DNA of 64,000 nt, from NCBI GenBank assembly GCA_947066815.1, contig CAMSZT010000009.1, positions 23,681-87,680 on the forward strand, in the 5' to 3' direction. This document shows, piece after piece, positions 17,636-26,844 of the stretch; within the stretch, counting starts at the first letter, position 1; the number at the start of each line of letters is the position of its first letter. This stretch comes from an uncultured Lachnotalea sp. Lineage in GTDB: Bacteria > Bacillota > Clostridia > Lachnospirales > Lachnospiraceae. The notes beneath the pieces were generated by a model. The model did no database searches and was not told where the DNA came from. It worked only from the letters and a program-made list of their open reading frames with translations. The position numbers and the translations under genes were made by a program.

Positions 17636-19645
17636 TTACCGGTCGTTGATCTGGAACCGGGCCACCAGATCCTTCAGGGTGGAAGCCTGGCCGGAGAGCT
17701 CCTCGCTGGCGGCGGCGCTGGCCTCGGAGGTGGCCACGTTGCTCTGGACCACCGTGGAGATCTGGCCGATCCCCTGGCTGATCTCCTCCGCATTTGCAGC
17801 CTGCTGGCTGGTATACTCCGCAATGCCGCTGATCAGGCTGCTCATCTTGTCGGTCTGCTCCACCACGGCCATCATGGAATCGGCGGTCTCCCGGGCGGCC
17901 GCAACCCCCTCCGTCATGGAGTCCACGGTCTGGTTCAGAAGCTCGGTGGTCTCCTTGGCCGCGTCGGAGGACTTCCCGGCCAGGTTCCGCACCTCGTCGG
18001 CCACCACGGCAAAGCCCTTGCCGGCGACGCCCGCCCTGGCCGCTTCCACGGCGGCGTTTAAGGCCAGGATATTAGTCTGGAAGGCGATATCTTCAATGGT
18101 CTTAACGATCTGGTGGATCTCGGAGGACTTTTCGTTGATCTTCTGGATCACCTCCGTCAGGTTCCGCATCTTGGCGTTGCTTTCCAGAAGTCCGCTTTTG
18201 ACTTCCTTGGAGATCCGGTCTGCCTCCTGGGCACCCTGGGCGATCTTATGGACGCTGTCGGAGACGGAATCGATGTGTGCGGCCAGAGTATCCACGGAGG
18301 AAGCCTGCTCGGTGGATCCCTGGGAGAGGGTGAGCGCTCCGTTTGAGACCTGCTCCGCACCGGCGGCTACCTGGTTGGAAGCGGTGCGGATCTGGCCGAT
18401 GGTATTGCCGAGCTCGAAGGCGATCTCCTCCAGAGAGGTCCTGATCTTGGAGAATTCGCCGCTGTATTCGTTCTCCAGGGTGAAGGCCAGATTTCCCGCG
18501 GCGATCTCCCGGAGCTTGTCGGAAATGTCGTTGATGTATTTGACGTATTCCCGGAGTCTTATGGTGACCTTGTTAAAGTCGCCGGCAAGGATGCCCAGCT
18601 CATCCTTCGACTGATAATGGATGGTCTGATCCAGGGCGCCTTCCGCGATCTGGGTGGCCACATAGGACAATTCCTTCACCGGCCTGCCGATGATGCGCCG
18701 GACCTGGATGACGACCAGGACGATCAGAAGGACAATGGCGAGAACGGCCACCACGACCATGACAGCGGTCAGATAATAGAGCTTCCTGAGGACTTCCGAC
18801 CGGGAGACGTAGGCCACCGCCGTCCAGTCGCTGTCCGGGACCTTCGCCACCTGGATGTAGGTATTGTCATAGACGGAGAGTCCCGTATTTCCGGCCTGGA
18901 TCTGTTTGTCGGCGTAGGCGTACATGCCGCCGGCCACCTCGCCGAGCTTCTGCCCGGTGATCTGCGGATCCCGGTGCCCGATGATGGTGTCCGTCCTGGT
19001 GTCCACCAGGAAGATCCCGCCGGTATCCTCGATCTTGGCTTCGCCGACGATCCGGGAGATGGAGTCCAGGTAGACGTCGGCGGCAGCGACGCCGCGCACT
19101 GTCCCGTCCCTGTCTTTTAGGACGCCGGAAGCGCCCACCACGTAGGACTGGCTGTCCTCGTCAAAGTAGACGTCTCCCAGGATGAAGCTCTCGGACTGGA
19201 TCCCGTCCTGATACCAGGACTTGGAGAGCGCGTCGAAATCCGGCCCCGGCACGAAGGAAGCGTGGTACAGGGAGCCATCGGTGAGGGCCACGTAAAGCCC
19301 CGCCGGGTAGGCGTCGTTCTGGTTCACCGTGTGCTTTATGTATGTTTCCATGGCGGGAACATCCATGTCCTCGTACTGAATGGTATCCCGCTGCATTTCC
19401 AGCATGGTCAGGGTCTTGTTCATCCAGGCCCCGGTTTCCTGGAGAGTCCGCTCCGTGGTGGTGGAGAGCAGGTTTTCGCTTTTCTCCAAGAGGGTGTGGG
19501 ACATCTGGATGTAAACGACGATCAGCAGTACCGCGATCGCGATAACGGCGCTGCCGGCGATGGTTCCCACCAGCTTTCCCGTGACGCCGTGGCCGAACCG
19601 GACGGTCTGGCCCTGTGCTTTCTGTTGTTCTTTTTCGTGCTTCAT
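17636..19645 (-). CDS. Methyl-accepting chemotaxis protein with dCACHE sensor
   Basis: A 669-residue transmembrane receptor. TM1 lies near residues 26-48 and a double-CACHE extracellular domain covers about 60-280 ([20 protein letters not shown] is typical). TM2 is near 292-315, then a HAMP domain, then the long cytoplasmic signalling hairpin with the conserved tip [20 protein letters not shown]. It senses small ligands, often amino acids in this class, and signals to CheA. The ATG at 19645 has GGGGGAACC upstream. No other che genes are in the window. Confidence 0.94.
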   Translation of the reverse strand: MKHEKEQQKAQGQTVRFGHGVTGKLVGTIAGSAVIAIAVLLIVVYIQMSHTLLEKSENLLSTTTERTLQETGAWMNKTLTMLEMQRDTIQYEDMDVPAMETYIKHTVNQNDAYPAGLYVALTDGSLYHASFVPGPDFDALSKSWYQDGIQSESFILGDVYFDEDSQSYVVGASGVLKDRDGTVRGVAAADVYLDSISRIVGEAKIEDTGGIFLVDTRTDTIIGHRDPQITGQKLGEVAGGMYAYADKQIQAGNTGLSVYDNTYIQVAKVPDSDWTAVAYVSRSEVLRKLYYLTAVMVVVAVLAIVLLIVLVVIQVRRIIGRPVKELSYVATQIAEGALDQTIHYQSKDELGILAGDFNKVTIRLREYVKYINDISDKLREIAAGNLAFTLENEYSGEFSKIRTSLEEIAFELGNTIGQIRTASNQVAAGAEQVSNGALTLSQGSTEQASSVDTLAAHIDSVSDSVHKIAQGAQEADRISKEVKSGLLESNAKMRNLTEVIQKINEKSSEIHQIVKTIEDIAFQTNILALNAAVEAARAGVAGKGFAVVADEVRNLAGKSSDAAKETTELLNQTVDSMTEGVAAARETADSMMAVVEQTDKMSSLISGIAEYTSQQAANAEEISQGIGQISTVVQSNVATSEASAAASEELSGQASTLKDLVARFQINDR

Positions 19646-19680
19646 AATTTGGTTCCCCCATAAATGGTTTGTGCAAGAAA

Positions 19681-19709
19681 ATTATAGCAAGTGCGGGTTA
19701 GAAAAACAA
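19681..19709 (-). promoter_or_regulatory. Promoter of the chemoreceptor gene
   Basis: On the minus strand TTGTTT and TATAAT are 17 bp apart, and the start codon is about 35 bp downstream. Confidence 0.7.
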
Positions 19710-19814
19710 GAGGTTCCGGAAGATTCTGGAAATAAAATCCGCCTATCGTCTGCTTTAAATGGCTGTTCCCCGACGAAGGCAGAATCCGATATTCCAGCCG
19801 CGCAGACGGAGATT

Positions 19815-19849
19815 TTAGGGAAACGGTAATCGGATCAGCGTTTCCTTAG
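19815..19849. repeat. 35-bp palindromic dispersed repeat, copy 2
   Basis: Same element as 13170-13204 with two differences in the centre (GGTAATCGGATCA). Confidence 0.8.
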
Positions 19850-19989
19850 CAAGAAATGCCGGAATGGCTTTCCGCCTGTGAAACTTCCGTGAATTTGCGG
19901 CGGAAAGTATGGAAATGTGGGCATCCTTCTGATAAAATGACAGGCAGGAAAAGGAAAAGCCGCGGAGTGCGGGGGAAGGCGGGAACGGA

Positions 19990-20667
19990 ATGGAAAAACT
20001 GAAGATTCTTGTGGTGGACGACGAGGTCAGGATGAGGAAGCTGGTGAGGGATTTCCTTTCCAAAAAGGAGTTTGCCGTCCTGGAGGCGGGGGACGGGGAG
20101 GAGGCTGTGGATCAGTTTTTTGCGGACAAAGAGATCAGCCTGATCATCATGGACGTGATGATGCCGAGAATGGACGGTTACGAGGCGGTCCGTACCATCC
20201 GCAGGTATTCCCAGGTGCCCATCATCATGCTGACGGCCAGGGGAGAGGAGCGGGACGAGCTTCTCGGCTTTGAGCTGGGGGTGGACGAATACATTTCCAA
20301 GCCTTTCAGCCCCAAGATCCTGGTGGCCAGGGTGGAGGCGATCCTGAGGCGGAGCATGGCGGTGAAGACGGACAGCATCGAGGCGGGGGGGATCGTCCTC
20401 GATAAGGCGGCCCACCAGGTCAGTGTGGACGGGGAGCAGGTGGAGCTGAGCTTCAAGGAATTTGAGCTTCTGACTTACTTTGTGGAGAACCAGGGACTGG
20501 CCCTCTCCAGGGAGAACATCCTGAACCATGTGTGGAATTACGACTATTTCGGGGATGCGAGGACCATCGACACCCACGTGAAAAAGCTTCGGAGCAAGCT
20601 GGGGAAGCAGGGGGAATACATCAAGACCATCTGGGGGATGGGATACAAGTTCGAGGTGGAAAAGTAG
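19990..20667 (+). CDS. OmpR/PhoB-family response regulator
   Basis: A 225-residue regulator. Receiver: VVDDE acidic pair, phospho-acceptor Asp in LIIMDVMMPRMDG, Lys in YISKPFSP. The C-terminal winged-helix domain (about 125-225) has the recognition-helix region DARTIDTHVKKLRSKLG. The stop is immediately followed by the kinase start (0-bp gap), so both are co-translated. Target genes are unknown. Confidence 0.94.
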   Translation: MEKLKILVVDDEVRMRKLVRDFLSKKEFAVLEAGDGEEAVDQFFADKEISLIIMDVMMPRMDGYEAVRTIRRYSQVPIIMLTARGEERDELLGFELGVDEYISKPFSPKILVARVEAILRRSMAVKTDSIEAGGIVLDKAAHQVSVDGEQVELSFKEFELLTYFVENQGLALSRENILNHVWNYDYFGDARTIDTHVKKLRSKLGKQGEYIKTIWGMGYKFEVEK

Positions 20668-22134
20668 ATGAAGCATACCATCCGATTCAAATACACCATG
20701 ATCCTGGCGGGGGTGGTGGCCGTGGTCATCGGGGCCAGCTGGATCGCCATCAACCTGTGCCTGGAGCCCTATTACATGCGGGAGAAGCGCAGGACGCTCG
20801 TTCAGGCCAACGACGAGCTGGAGGAGCGGCTTCTTAGGGACGGCACTGTGACGGACGAGACCAAGCTCTACCTGCGGAGGATCAAGGAAAACTACAATAT
20901 CGAGATCTTTCTGTGGGATTCCAGTCAGAATGTGATCTATTCCTCCACGGCCGGAGACGTTTTGAAGGGAAGCAACAACCTGATCGACTATATCCTGGGG
21001 AAGAATCAGACCATGGGGCTGATCGAGGAGACGGAGAATTACGAGATCAACAAGGTCTATGACAGGACCTCCGGGGCCAGCTACATGGAATTGTTCTCGT
21101 TTTTTGCGGTGGGAAGTTTTTCCCTCATGCGTGTTCCTCTGCAGAGCATCCAGGAGACGGTGCGGATGGTCAACCAGTTTCACATTTACGTGGCCCTTTT
21201 CGTGGCGGCGGTGGGAGTCCTGGCCGTCTGGCGGCTGACCAAGAACATGACGGATCCCATCCTCCACCTGTCCTCCCTGGCAGAGCGGATGGCGAATCTG
21301 GATTTCACGGCCCGCTACGAGGGGAACGACAACCGGGAGATCGCCATGCTGGGGCAGAGCATGAATTACATGTCGGCCCAGCTGGAGCGGACCATCCTGG
21401 AGCTCAAGACCGCCAATCTGGAGCTTAAGCGGGACATCGAGCAGAAGACGAAGATCGACGAGATGCGCAGGGAATTCCTGGCCAACGTCTCCCACGAGCT
21501 CAAGACTCCCATCGCCCTGGTGCAGGGCTATGCGGAGGGGCTGAAGGAGGGGATAAACGACGACCCGGAGACCATGGAATGGTACTGCGACGTGATCATC
21601 GACGAGGCCTCCAAGATGAACCTGATGGTAAAAAAACTCCTGACCTTAAACCAGATCGAGGCCGGGAGGGAGCAGCTTACCATGGAACATTTTGACCTGA
21701 TCCCTGTCATCGAGGGGGTGCTGAATTCCTACCGGCTGATGATCGGGCAGAAGGAGGCGAAGCTGGTCCTCAAGAGTCCGGAGAGCCTCTACATCTGGGC
21801 CGACGAATACATGGCTGAAGAGGTCATCCGCAATTACGTGGGGAATGCCCTGAACCATCTGGACGGTGAAAATAAGATCCTTATCCTTGTGGAGAAACGG
21901 GAGGACAAGGCATATATCCAGGTGAGGAACACCGGCGCTCCCATCCCGGAGGCGGACATCGGACGGATCTGGGAGAAGTTTTACAAGGTGGACAAGGCCA
22001 GGACCAGGGAATATGGGGGGAGCGGCATCGGCCTGTCCATCGTGCGGGCGGTCATGGAATCCCACGGCTGTGCCTACGGGGTGAAAAACGAGGAGGACGG
22101 GGTCAGTTTCTTCTGTGAGTTTGACTGCAAATGA
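20668..22134 (+). CDS. Sensor histidine kinase (HAMP, HisKA, HATPase)
   Basis: A 488-residue two-TM kinase. TM1 lies near residues 10-30, an extracellular loop covers about 31-175, TM2 is near 172-192, followed by HAMP. The DHp motif is NVSHELKTPIALVQGY (phospho-acceptor His). The ATP-binding domain has an N-box (VIRNYVGNALNH) and G-boxes (GRIWEKFYKVDKAR, GGSGIGLSIV). The conserved N-box Asn is in NALNH. It pairs with the preceding OmpR-type regulator. Confidence 0.94.
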   Translation: MKHTIRFKYTMILAGVVAVVIGASWIAINLCLEPYYMREKRRTLVQANDELEERLLRDGTVTDETKLYLRRIKENYNIEIFLWDSSQNVIYSSTAGDVLKGSNNLIDYILGKNQTMGLIEETENYEINKVYDRTSGASYMELFSFFAVGSFSLMRVPLQSIQETVRMVNQFHIYVALFVAAVGVLAVWRLTKNMTDPILHLSSLAERMANLDFTARYEGNDNREIAMLGQSMNYMSAQLERTILELKTANLELKRDIEQKTKIDEMRREFLANVSHELKTPIALVQGYAEGLKEGINDDPETMEWYCDVIIDEASKMNLMVKKLLTLNQIEAGREQLTMEHFDLIPVIEGVLNSYRLMIGQKEAKLVLKSPESLYIWADEYMAEEVIRNYVGNALNHLDGENKILILVEKREDKAYIQVRNTGAPIPEADIGRIWEKFYKVDKARTREYGGSGIGLSIVRAVMESHGCAYGVKNEEDGVSFFCEFDCK

Positions 22135-22149
22135 AAGACATGCTATACT
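22121..22149 (+). promoter_or_regulatory. Consensus-like promoter inside the 3' end of the kinase gene
   Basis: TTGACT and TATACT are spaced by exactly 17 bp and overlap the kinase stop codon region. The next gene starts at 22239, so the phosphoesterase probably has its own transcript. Confidence 0.8.
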
Positions 22150-22238
22150 ATAGCAGACGACAAAAGAAATATCATAAAGAAGACATTTATGACATTTCCT
22201 TATATAGAGCAAATGCGGCAGAGCACGGAGAAAGCGAT

Positions 22239-23117
22239 ATGGGTTTATGGATTGCGGGAATCGTCCTGGCAGCTTTGGCTGTCACGGTTCTGGTCCTTTC
22301 CTGGTATGAGAGGAATCATGTGGCGGTCAGAGAATATGAAGTGGTATCTGCGGCGGTGGGGGAGGCTTTTGACGGCTATACCATGGTGGTCATGGCCGAC
22401 CTTCACGACAACGGGGCCGGGAGGCGGAACAACCGGATGATGGCCGCGATCCGCCGGATCCATCCGGACGCCGTCATGGTGGCCGGGGACATGGTGATGG
22501 CCAGGAAGGGCGTCTGCCGGTATCAGGAATGTGTCCGCCTGCTCAGACGTCTGGCCTTCCGGTATCCGGTCTACTATGGGCTTGGAAACCATGAAGCCCG
22601 GATGGGACAGGACGATGCCTACGGCGAGTCCTTCCGGGACTGGTATCAGGAGATGATGCGGGCCGGAGTGACGGTCCTCGACGATCTTTCCCTGACGATC
22701 CGGGAGGGGAAGGATGCCCTGACCATCACCGGACTGAATCTGGATAAAATGTATTATCAGAAATTTAAAAAAGTACCCATGGAGCCCGGCTGTCTGGAAC
22801 GGAGCCTGGGGGTGGCAAGGCGGGATGAGTATCATATCCTGCTGGCCCATTGCCCGGCCTATTTTGAAGAGTACGCGGCCTGGGGAGCCGATCTTACCTT
22901 GAGCGGCCACTATCACGGAGGGACCATAAGACTTCCTTTTCTGGGCGGTGTCATGGCGCCCAATTATGAATTGTTCCCCAGATGGAGCCGGGGAAGGTTC
23001 GACCTGGGTGAGAAGACCATGATCGTCAGCGGCGGCCTGGGGACCCACTCCGTCAATTTCCGTCTGGGAAATATGTCGGAGCTCCTGGTAGTGAGGCTCA
23101 GGCGCGGAAACTCATAG
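22239..23117 (+). CDS. Membrane-anchored metallophosphoesterase
   Basis: A 292-residue calcineurin-like phosphoesterase with one N-terminal membrane helix (about residues 3-20). Metal-binding motifs in order: MADLHDN, VAGDMV, GLGNHEAR, and HCPAYF with GHYHGG near the C-terminus. The family includes YkuE-like UDP-diacylglucosamine or other phosphodiesterases, and the substrate is unknown. The frame is open upstream to 22131, but ATG 22239 (after CGGAGAAAG) gives a proper membrane anchor and lies behind a strong promoter. Confidence 0.88.
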   Translation: MGLWIAGIVLAALAVTVLVLSWYERNHVAVREYEVVSAAVGEAFDGYTMVVMADLHDNGAGRRNNRMMAAIRRIHPDAVMVAGDMVMARKGVCRYQECVRLLRRLAFRYPVYYGLGNHEARMGQDDAYGESFRDWYQEMMRAGVTVLDDLSLTIREGKDALTITGLNLDKMYYQKFKKVPMEPGCLERSLGVARRDEYHILLAHCPAYFEEYAAWGADLTLSGHYHGGTIRLPFLGGVMAPNYELFPRWSRGRFDLGEKTMIVSGGLGTHSVNFRLGNMSELLVVRLRRGNS

Positions 23118-23135
23118 AAAACGAGGATTTTGAAG

Positions 23136-23936
23136 ATGCAGTCTGTGCTTTCGGTGAAGCTTCCGGTGTTCGAGGGGCCCCTTGACCTGCTCCTCCACCT
23201 GATCGATAAAAATAAAGTAAATATCTACGACATCCCCATTGCCCAGATCACCAATCAGTATATGGAGTACGTGCAGGCCATGGACAAGGAGGACCTGGAC
23301 GTGGTCAGCGACTTTCTGGTCATGGCGGCGACCCTTCTGGATATCAAGTCCCGGATGCTCCTGCCGGCGGAGCCGGGGGAGGACGGCGAGGAGGAGGATC
23401 CCAGGCAGGAGCTGGTGGAGCGGCTGCTGGAATATAAAATGTACAAGTGCATGGCCAGGGAGCTTAGGGACCGCCAGGTGGACGCTCAGAAATCGTTTTT
23501 TAAGCCGGAGACCATACCGGAGGAGGTAGCCGGATACCGCCCCCCGGTGGATCTGGGTGAACTGCTTTCCGGGCTGACGCTGGTGAAGCTCAACGACATT
23601 TTTCAGGCGGTGCTGCGGCGGCAGGAGGACAAGATTGACCCGGTCCGTTCCAAATTCGGGAAGATCGAGCGGGAGCCCTTCCGGGTGCCGGACAAGATCA
23701 TGCAGATCGTCCATCTGGCGGCGAAGGAGGGGCGCATGAGCTTTCGCGGGCTCCTCGCGGCTCAGACCGGGCGGGTGGAACTGGTGGTCACCTTTTTGGC
23801 GGTGCTGGAGCTCATGAAGATGGGAAGCGTGACTCTCACGGATGCCGGGGAGGATCTGATCCTGGAGGCGTCGGAGGAGCTTATGACCAATACGGAGCAG
23901 ATGGCGGAGGAAATCGCCCTGAGCATTGACGCATAA
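23136..23936 (+). CDS. scpA: Segregation and condensation protein A
   Basis: The kleisin subunit of the Smc-ScpAB condensin. The 266-residue protein has the N-terminal VKLPVFEGPLDLLLHLIDKNKV motif region and DIPIAQITNQY, an acidic linker (residues about 85-95) and a C-terminal winged helix that binds the Smc head. ATG 23136 follows GAGGATTTTGA; a TTG six bases earlier is less likely. scpB follows 67 bp downstream. Confidence 0.94.
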   Translation: MQSVLSVKLPVFEGPLDLLLHLIDKNKVNIYDIPIAQITNQYMEYVQAMDKEDLDVVSDFLVMAATLLDIKSRMLLPAEPGEDGEEEDPRQELVERLLEYKMYKCMARELRDRQVDAQKSFFKPETIPEEVAGYRPPVDLGELLSGLTLVKLNDIFQAVLRRQEDKIDPVRSKFGKIEREPFRVPDKIMQIVHLAAKEGRMSFRGLLAAQTGRVELVVTFLAVLELMKMGSVTLTDAGEDLILEASEELMTNTEQMAEEIALSIDA

Positions 23937-24003
23937 GCAAGGCCCCGGCATCAGGGAGAGGGGGCCGAGGGAAAGGACAGGCGCAGAGAGAAAGCGGGAA
24001 CAT

Positions 24004-24573
24004 ATGGAGATCAGAGAAGCGAAAACGATTTTGGAGGCGGTGCTGTTTGCCATGGGCGGCTCCGTGGAATTAAAATCCCTGGCGGAGGCCGTCGGGCAGG
24101 ACGAGGAGACCACGGGGAAGCTGGTGCGGAGCCTGGCGGACGATTACGACGCCCAGGGCAGGGGGATGCGGATCATTGAGCTGGAGCACGCGTTTCAGAT
24201 GTGCACCAGGCCGGAGTACTATGAGAATCTGATCCGTGTGGCGGCCCAGCCGAGGAAATACATGCTGACGGAGGTGCTTTTAGAGACGCTGTCCATTATC
24301 GCCTACAAACAACCGGTGACCAAGCCGGAGATCGAGAAGATCCGGGGAGTCAAGTCGGACCATGCGGTCAACAAGCTGATCGAGTACGGACTGGTGGAGG
24401 AGGTGGGCCGCCTGAACGTGCCGGGCAGGCCGCTTCTTTTCGGGACCACGGAGGAATTTCTGCGCAGCTTTGGAGTTTCTTCTCTGGAAGAGCTTCCGGA
24501 CGCGTCGCCGGAGCAGATCGAGGAATTTAAAGCAGAGGCAGAGGAGGAAGTACAGCTTACGCTGGATGTATGA
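24004..24573 (+). CDS. scpB: Segregation and condensation protein B
   Basis: A 189-residue partner of ScpA in the condensin complex, with two winged-helix domains. Diagnostic segments are AILEAVLFAMGG-like at the N-terminus (ILEAVLFAMGG), AFQMCTRPEYY, and LSIIAYKQPVTKPEIEKIRGV. ATG 24004 fits the family start, although the ribosome site before it is weak (GAAAGCGGG). The frame is open back to 23926, overlapping scpA. The C-terminal tail is strongly acidic. Confidence 0.94.
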   Translation: MEIREAKTILEAVLFAMGGSVELKSLAEAVGQDEETTGKLVRSLADDYDAQGRGMRIIELEHAFQMCTRPEYYENLIRVAAQPRKYMLTEVLLETLSIIAYKQPVTKPEIEKIRGVKSDHAVNKLIEYGLVEEVGRLNVPGRPLLFGTTEEFLRSFGVSSLEELPDASPEQIEEFKAEAEEEVQLTLDV

Positions 24574-24607
24574 CAGGATATATAAGACGGGAAGGAGAGG
24601 ATTTGTG

Positions 24608-25405
24608 ATGAAGAAGATTGGTTTTATCGGCTGCGGGAACATGGCGAAAGCCATGTTCGGCGGTATCGTGGGGGAGAAGCTGATGGCGCCGGAGGAGATC
24701 CTTGCCTCCAACAGGAGCAGGGGGGCGCTGGACTATGCGAAAGAGACCTGGGGGATCTCGGTGACCGGGGACAACCGGCAGGTGGCCAGGGAGTCGGAGA
24801 TCCTGGTACTGGCCGTGAAGCCCCAGTTTTACAGCCAGGTCATCGCTGAGATCCGGGAGGACGTGAGGGAAGATCAGATCGTCATGAGTATCGCGCCGGG
24901 AAAGACCCTTAAGTGGTTTGAGGAGCAGTTTGGCCGAAAACTCAAATTTGTCCGCTGCAATCCCAACACGCCGGCCCTGGTGGGAGAGGGGATCACTTCC
25001 GTGTCGCCGGGGGAACTGGTGACAGAGGAGGAGCTCTCCCGTGTCATGGAGGTGCTGGGAAGCTTCGGCCGGGCCTCGGTGATGCCGGAGACCATGAGCG
25101 AGGCGGTGATCGCCGTCAGCGGGAGCGCGCCGGCCTATGTTTTCATGTTTTTGGAGGCCATGGCCGACGGAGCGGTGTCTCTCGGCATGCCCAGAAAGCA
25201 GGCCTATGAATTTGCCTCCCAGGCAGTCTTGGGGGCGGCAAAGATGGTGCAGGAGACCGGGCTCCACCCGGGCGAGCTCAAGGACATGGTATGTTCTCCC
25301 GGCGGGACCACCATCCAGGCGGTGCGTGTCCTGGAGGAGCGGGGCATGAGGAGCGCCGTGATCGAGGCCATGACGGCCTGTGCCGACAAGGCGAGGGGCA
25401 TGTGA
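24608..25405 (+). CDS. proC: Pyrroline-5-carboxylate reductase
   Basis: The last step of proline synthesis (P5C to proline with NAD(P)H). At 265 residues it has the usual length. The Rossmann motif FIGCGNMAKAM is at the N-terminus, followed by VLAVKPQF, RCNPNTPALVGEG, SGSAPAYVFMFLEAMAD and the C-terminal dimer motif HPGELKDMVCSPGGTTI. ATG 24608 is chosen by the Rossmann start and the GGGAAGGAGAGG ribosome site. Confidence 0.96.
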   Translation: MKKIGFIGCGNMAKAMFGGIVGEKLMAPEEILASNRSRGALDYAKETWGISVTGDNRQVARESEILVLAVKPQFYSQVIAEIREDVREDQIVMSIAPGKTLKWFEEQFGRKLKFVRCNPNTPALVGEGITSVSPGELVTEEELSRVMEVLGSFGRASVMPETMSEAVIAVSGSAPAYVFMFLEAMADGAVSLGMPRKQAYEFASQAVLGAAKMVQETGLHPGELKDMVCSPGGTTIQAVRVLEERGMRSAVIEAMTACADKARGM

Positions 25406-25446
25406 CCATGTTATGACACAGGCGGAAGCCGGAAAGGAGTATAGAT

Positions 25447-26718
25447 ATGAAACAGGTAACGGAGATGACAAGGGAGGAACTTCTCGGGCTCAGGGAAGAA
25501 GTTCAGAAGCAGTACGAGGCGTTCAAGGCCCAGGGCCTTAAGCTCGACATGTCCAGGGGTAAGCCGGCGGCGGCCCAGCTGGACCTGACCAACGGGCTGT
25601 TCTCGGCTTTGGACGACTACCACACGGAGTCGGGTCTTGACGCGAGGAACTACGGGGTGCTGGACGGCATTCCGGAGGCGAAGAAACTGTTTTCCGACCT
25701 TCTTGGCATTCCCGCGGAGAAGATCATCGTGGGCGGAAGCTCCAGCCTGAACCTGATGTATGACGCACTGACCAGGCTGATGCTCTTCGGGACCCAGGGG
25801 GAGAAGCCCTGGAAGGACGTGCCGGGGATCAAGTGGCTCTGCCCCAGCCCCGGCTATGACCGGCATTTTGCAGTGACCCAGGATATGGGCATCGAGATGA
25901 TCCCGGTCCCCATGCGGGCGGACGGCCCGGACATGGACGTGGTGGAAAAGCTGGTGGCGGAGGATGAGACCATCAAGGGCATGTGGTGCGTGCCGCTCCA
26001 TTCCAACCCGCTGGGAGCCTGCTGCTCCGACGAGACGGTGGACCGGCTGGCTTCCATGAAGACGGCGGCGAAGGATTTTCGGATCTTCTGGGACAATGCC
26101 TACGGGGTCCATCACATTTATGAGGACGTTCCGCTCAAGGATATCTTTCAGGCGGCGGCCGCCTGCGGCAACGAGGACCGGATCATTTCCTTCTTCTCCA
26201 CCTCGAAGATTACCTTCCCCGGTGCGGGCATCGCGATCCTGGCTTCCAGCCTCTCGAACATTGCGGAGATCAAGAAGCACATGACGGTCCAGACCATCGG
26301 CCACGACAAGCTGAACCAGCTGCGCCATGTGAAGTATTTTAAGGACGCCGACGGCATCCGGGCCCACATGAAGAAGCTGGGGGAGGCCTTAAGACCGAAG
26401 TTTGACATGGTGTTAAACACGCTGGAGACGGAGCTTGGAGGCACGGGGCTGGCTTCCTGGGTGAGCCCCAAGGGCGGCTATTTCGTGGCCCTCGACACCC
26501 TGCCCGGCTGTGCGAAGCGGACGGTGGCCCTGGCGAAGGAGGCCGGCGTGACCATGACGGGAGCCGGCGCCACCTGGCCCTACGGGAAGGACCCGAAGGA
26601 CAGCAACATCCGTATTGCGCCCACCTTCCCCACGCTGGACGAGCTTGACAAGGCGATCCATCTGTTCTGCCTGTGCGTGAAGCTTGCCGGGGTGGAAAAG
26701 GTTTTGGAAGAGAAATAA
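25447..26718 (+). CDS. Aspartate aminotransferase family protein (PF12897 type)
   Basis: A 423-residue PLP-dependent fold-type I aminotransferase of the divergent aspartate aminotransferase group described for Corynebacterium AspT-like enzymes. Diagnostic segments: LDMSRGKPAAAQLDL near the start, GGSSSLNLMYD (PLP phosphate region), CVPLHSNPLGAC (in place of the usual NPxNPxG), FWDNAYGVHH, and the PLP Lys in FFSTSKITFPGAG. GAPDH-like or sugar aminotransferase alternatives are unlikely. It probably transaminates aspartate, alanine or a related amino acid. Confidence 0.85.
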   Translation: MKQVTEMTREELLGLREEVQKQYEAFKAQGLKLDMSRGKPAAAQLDLTNGLFSALDDYHTESGLDARNYGVLDGIPEAKKLFSDLLGIPAEKIIVGGSSSLNLMYDALTRLMLFGTQGEKPWKDVPGIKWLCPSPGYDRHFAVTQDMGIEMIPVPMRADGPDMDVVEKLVAEDETIKGMWCVPLHSNPLGACCSDETVDRLASMKTAAKDFRIFWDNAYGVHHIYEDVPLKDIFQAAAACGNEDRIISFFSTSKITFPGAGIAILASSLSNIAEIKKHMTVQTIGHDKLNQLRHVKYFKDADGIRAHMKKLGEALRPKFDMVLNTLETELGGTGLASWVSPKGGYFVALDTLPGCAKRTVALAKEAGVTMTGAGATWPYGKDPKDSNIRIAPTFPTLDELDKAIHLFCLCVKLAGVEKVLEEK

Positions 26719-26844
26719 CAAGGAACATGCTTGGAGATCCGGGGCCCTGGGGCTCCGGATTTTCGAGAGCATTAAATGACAGAGTGTTCAGTGACAAAGA
26801 GTGAAATGACAGAGAATCGGATGACAGAGGAGGATATGACAGCG

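Larger units (their letters stand above)
19646..19989. other. 344-bp divergent intergenic region
   Basis: Holds the chemoreceptor promoter, the second copy of the 35-bp palindrome (19815-19849) and the leader of the response-regulator gene. No gene is supported. Confidence 0.6.

Noticed and set aside
19846..21495. A 549-codon minus-strand open frame over the OmpR/kinase pair
   Set aside because: Antisense shadow without any motif; the plus-strand pair is unambiguous.
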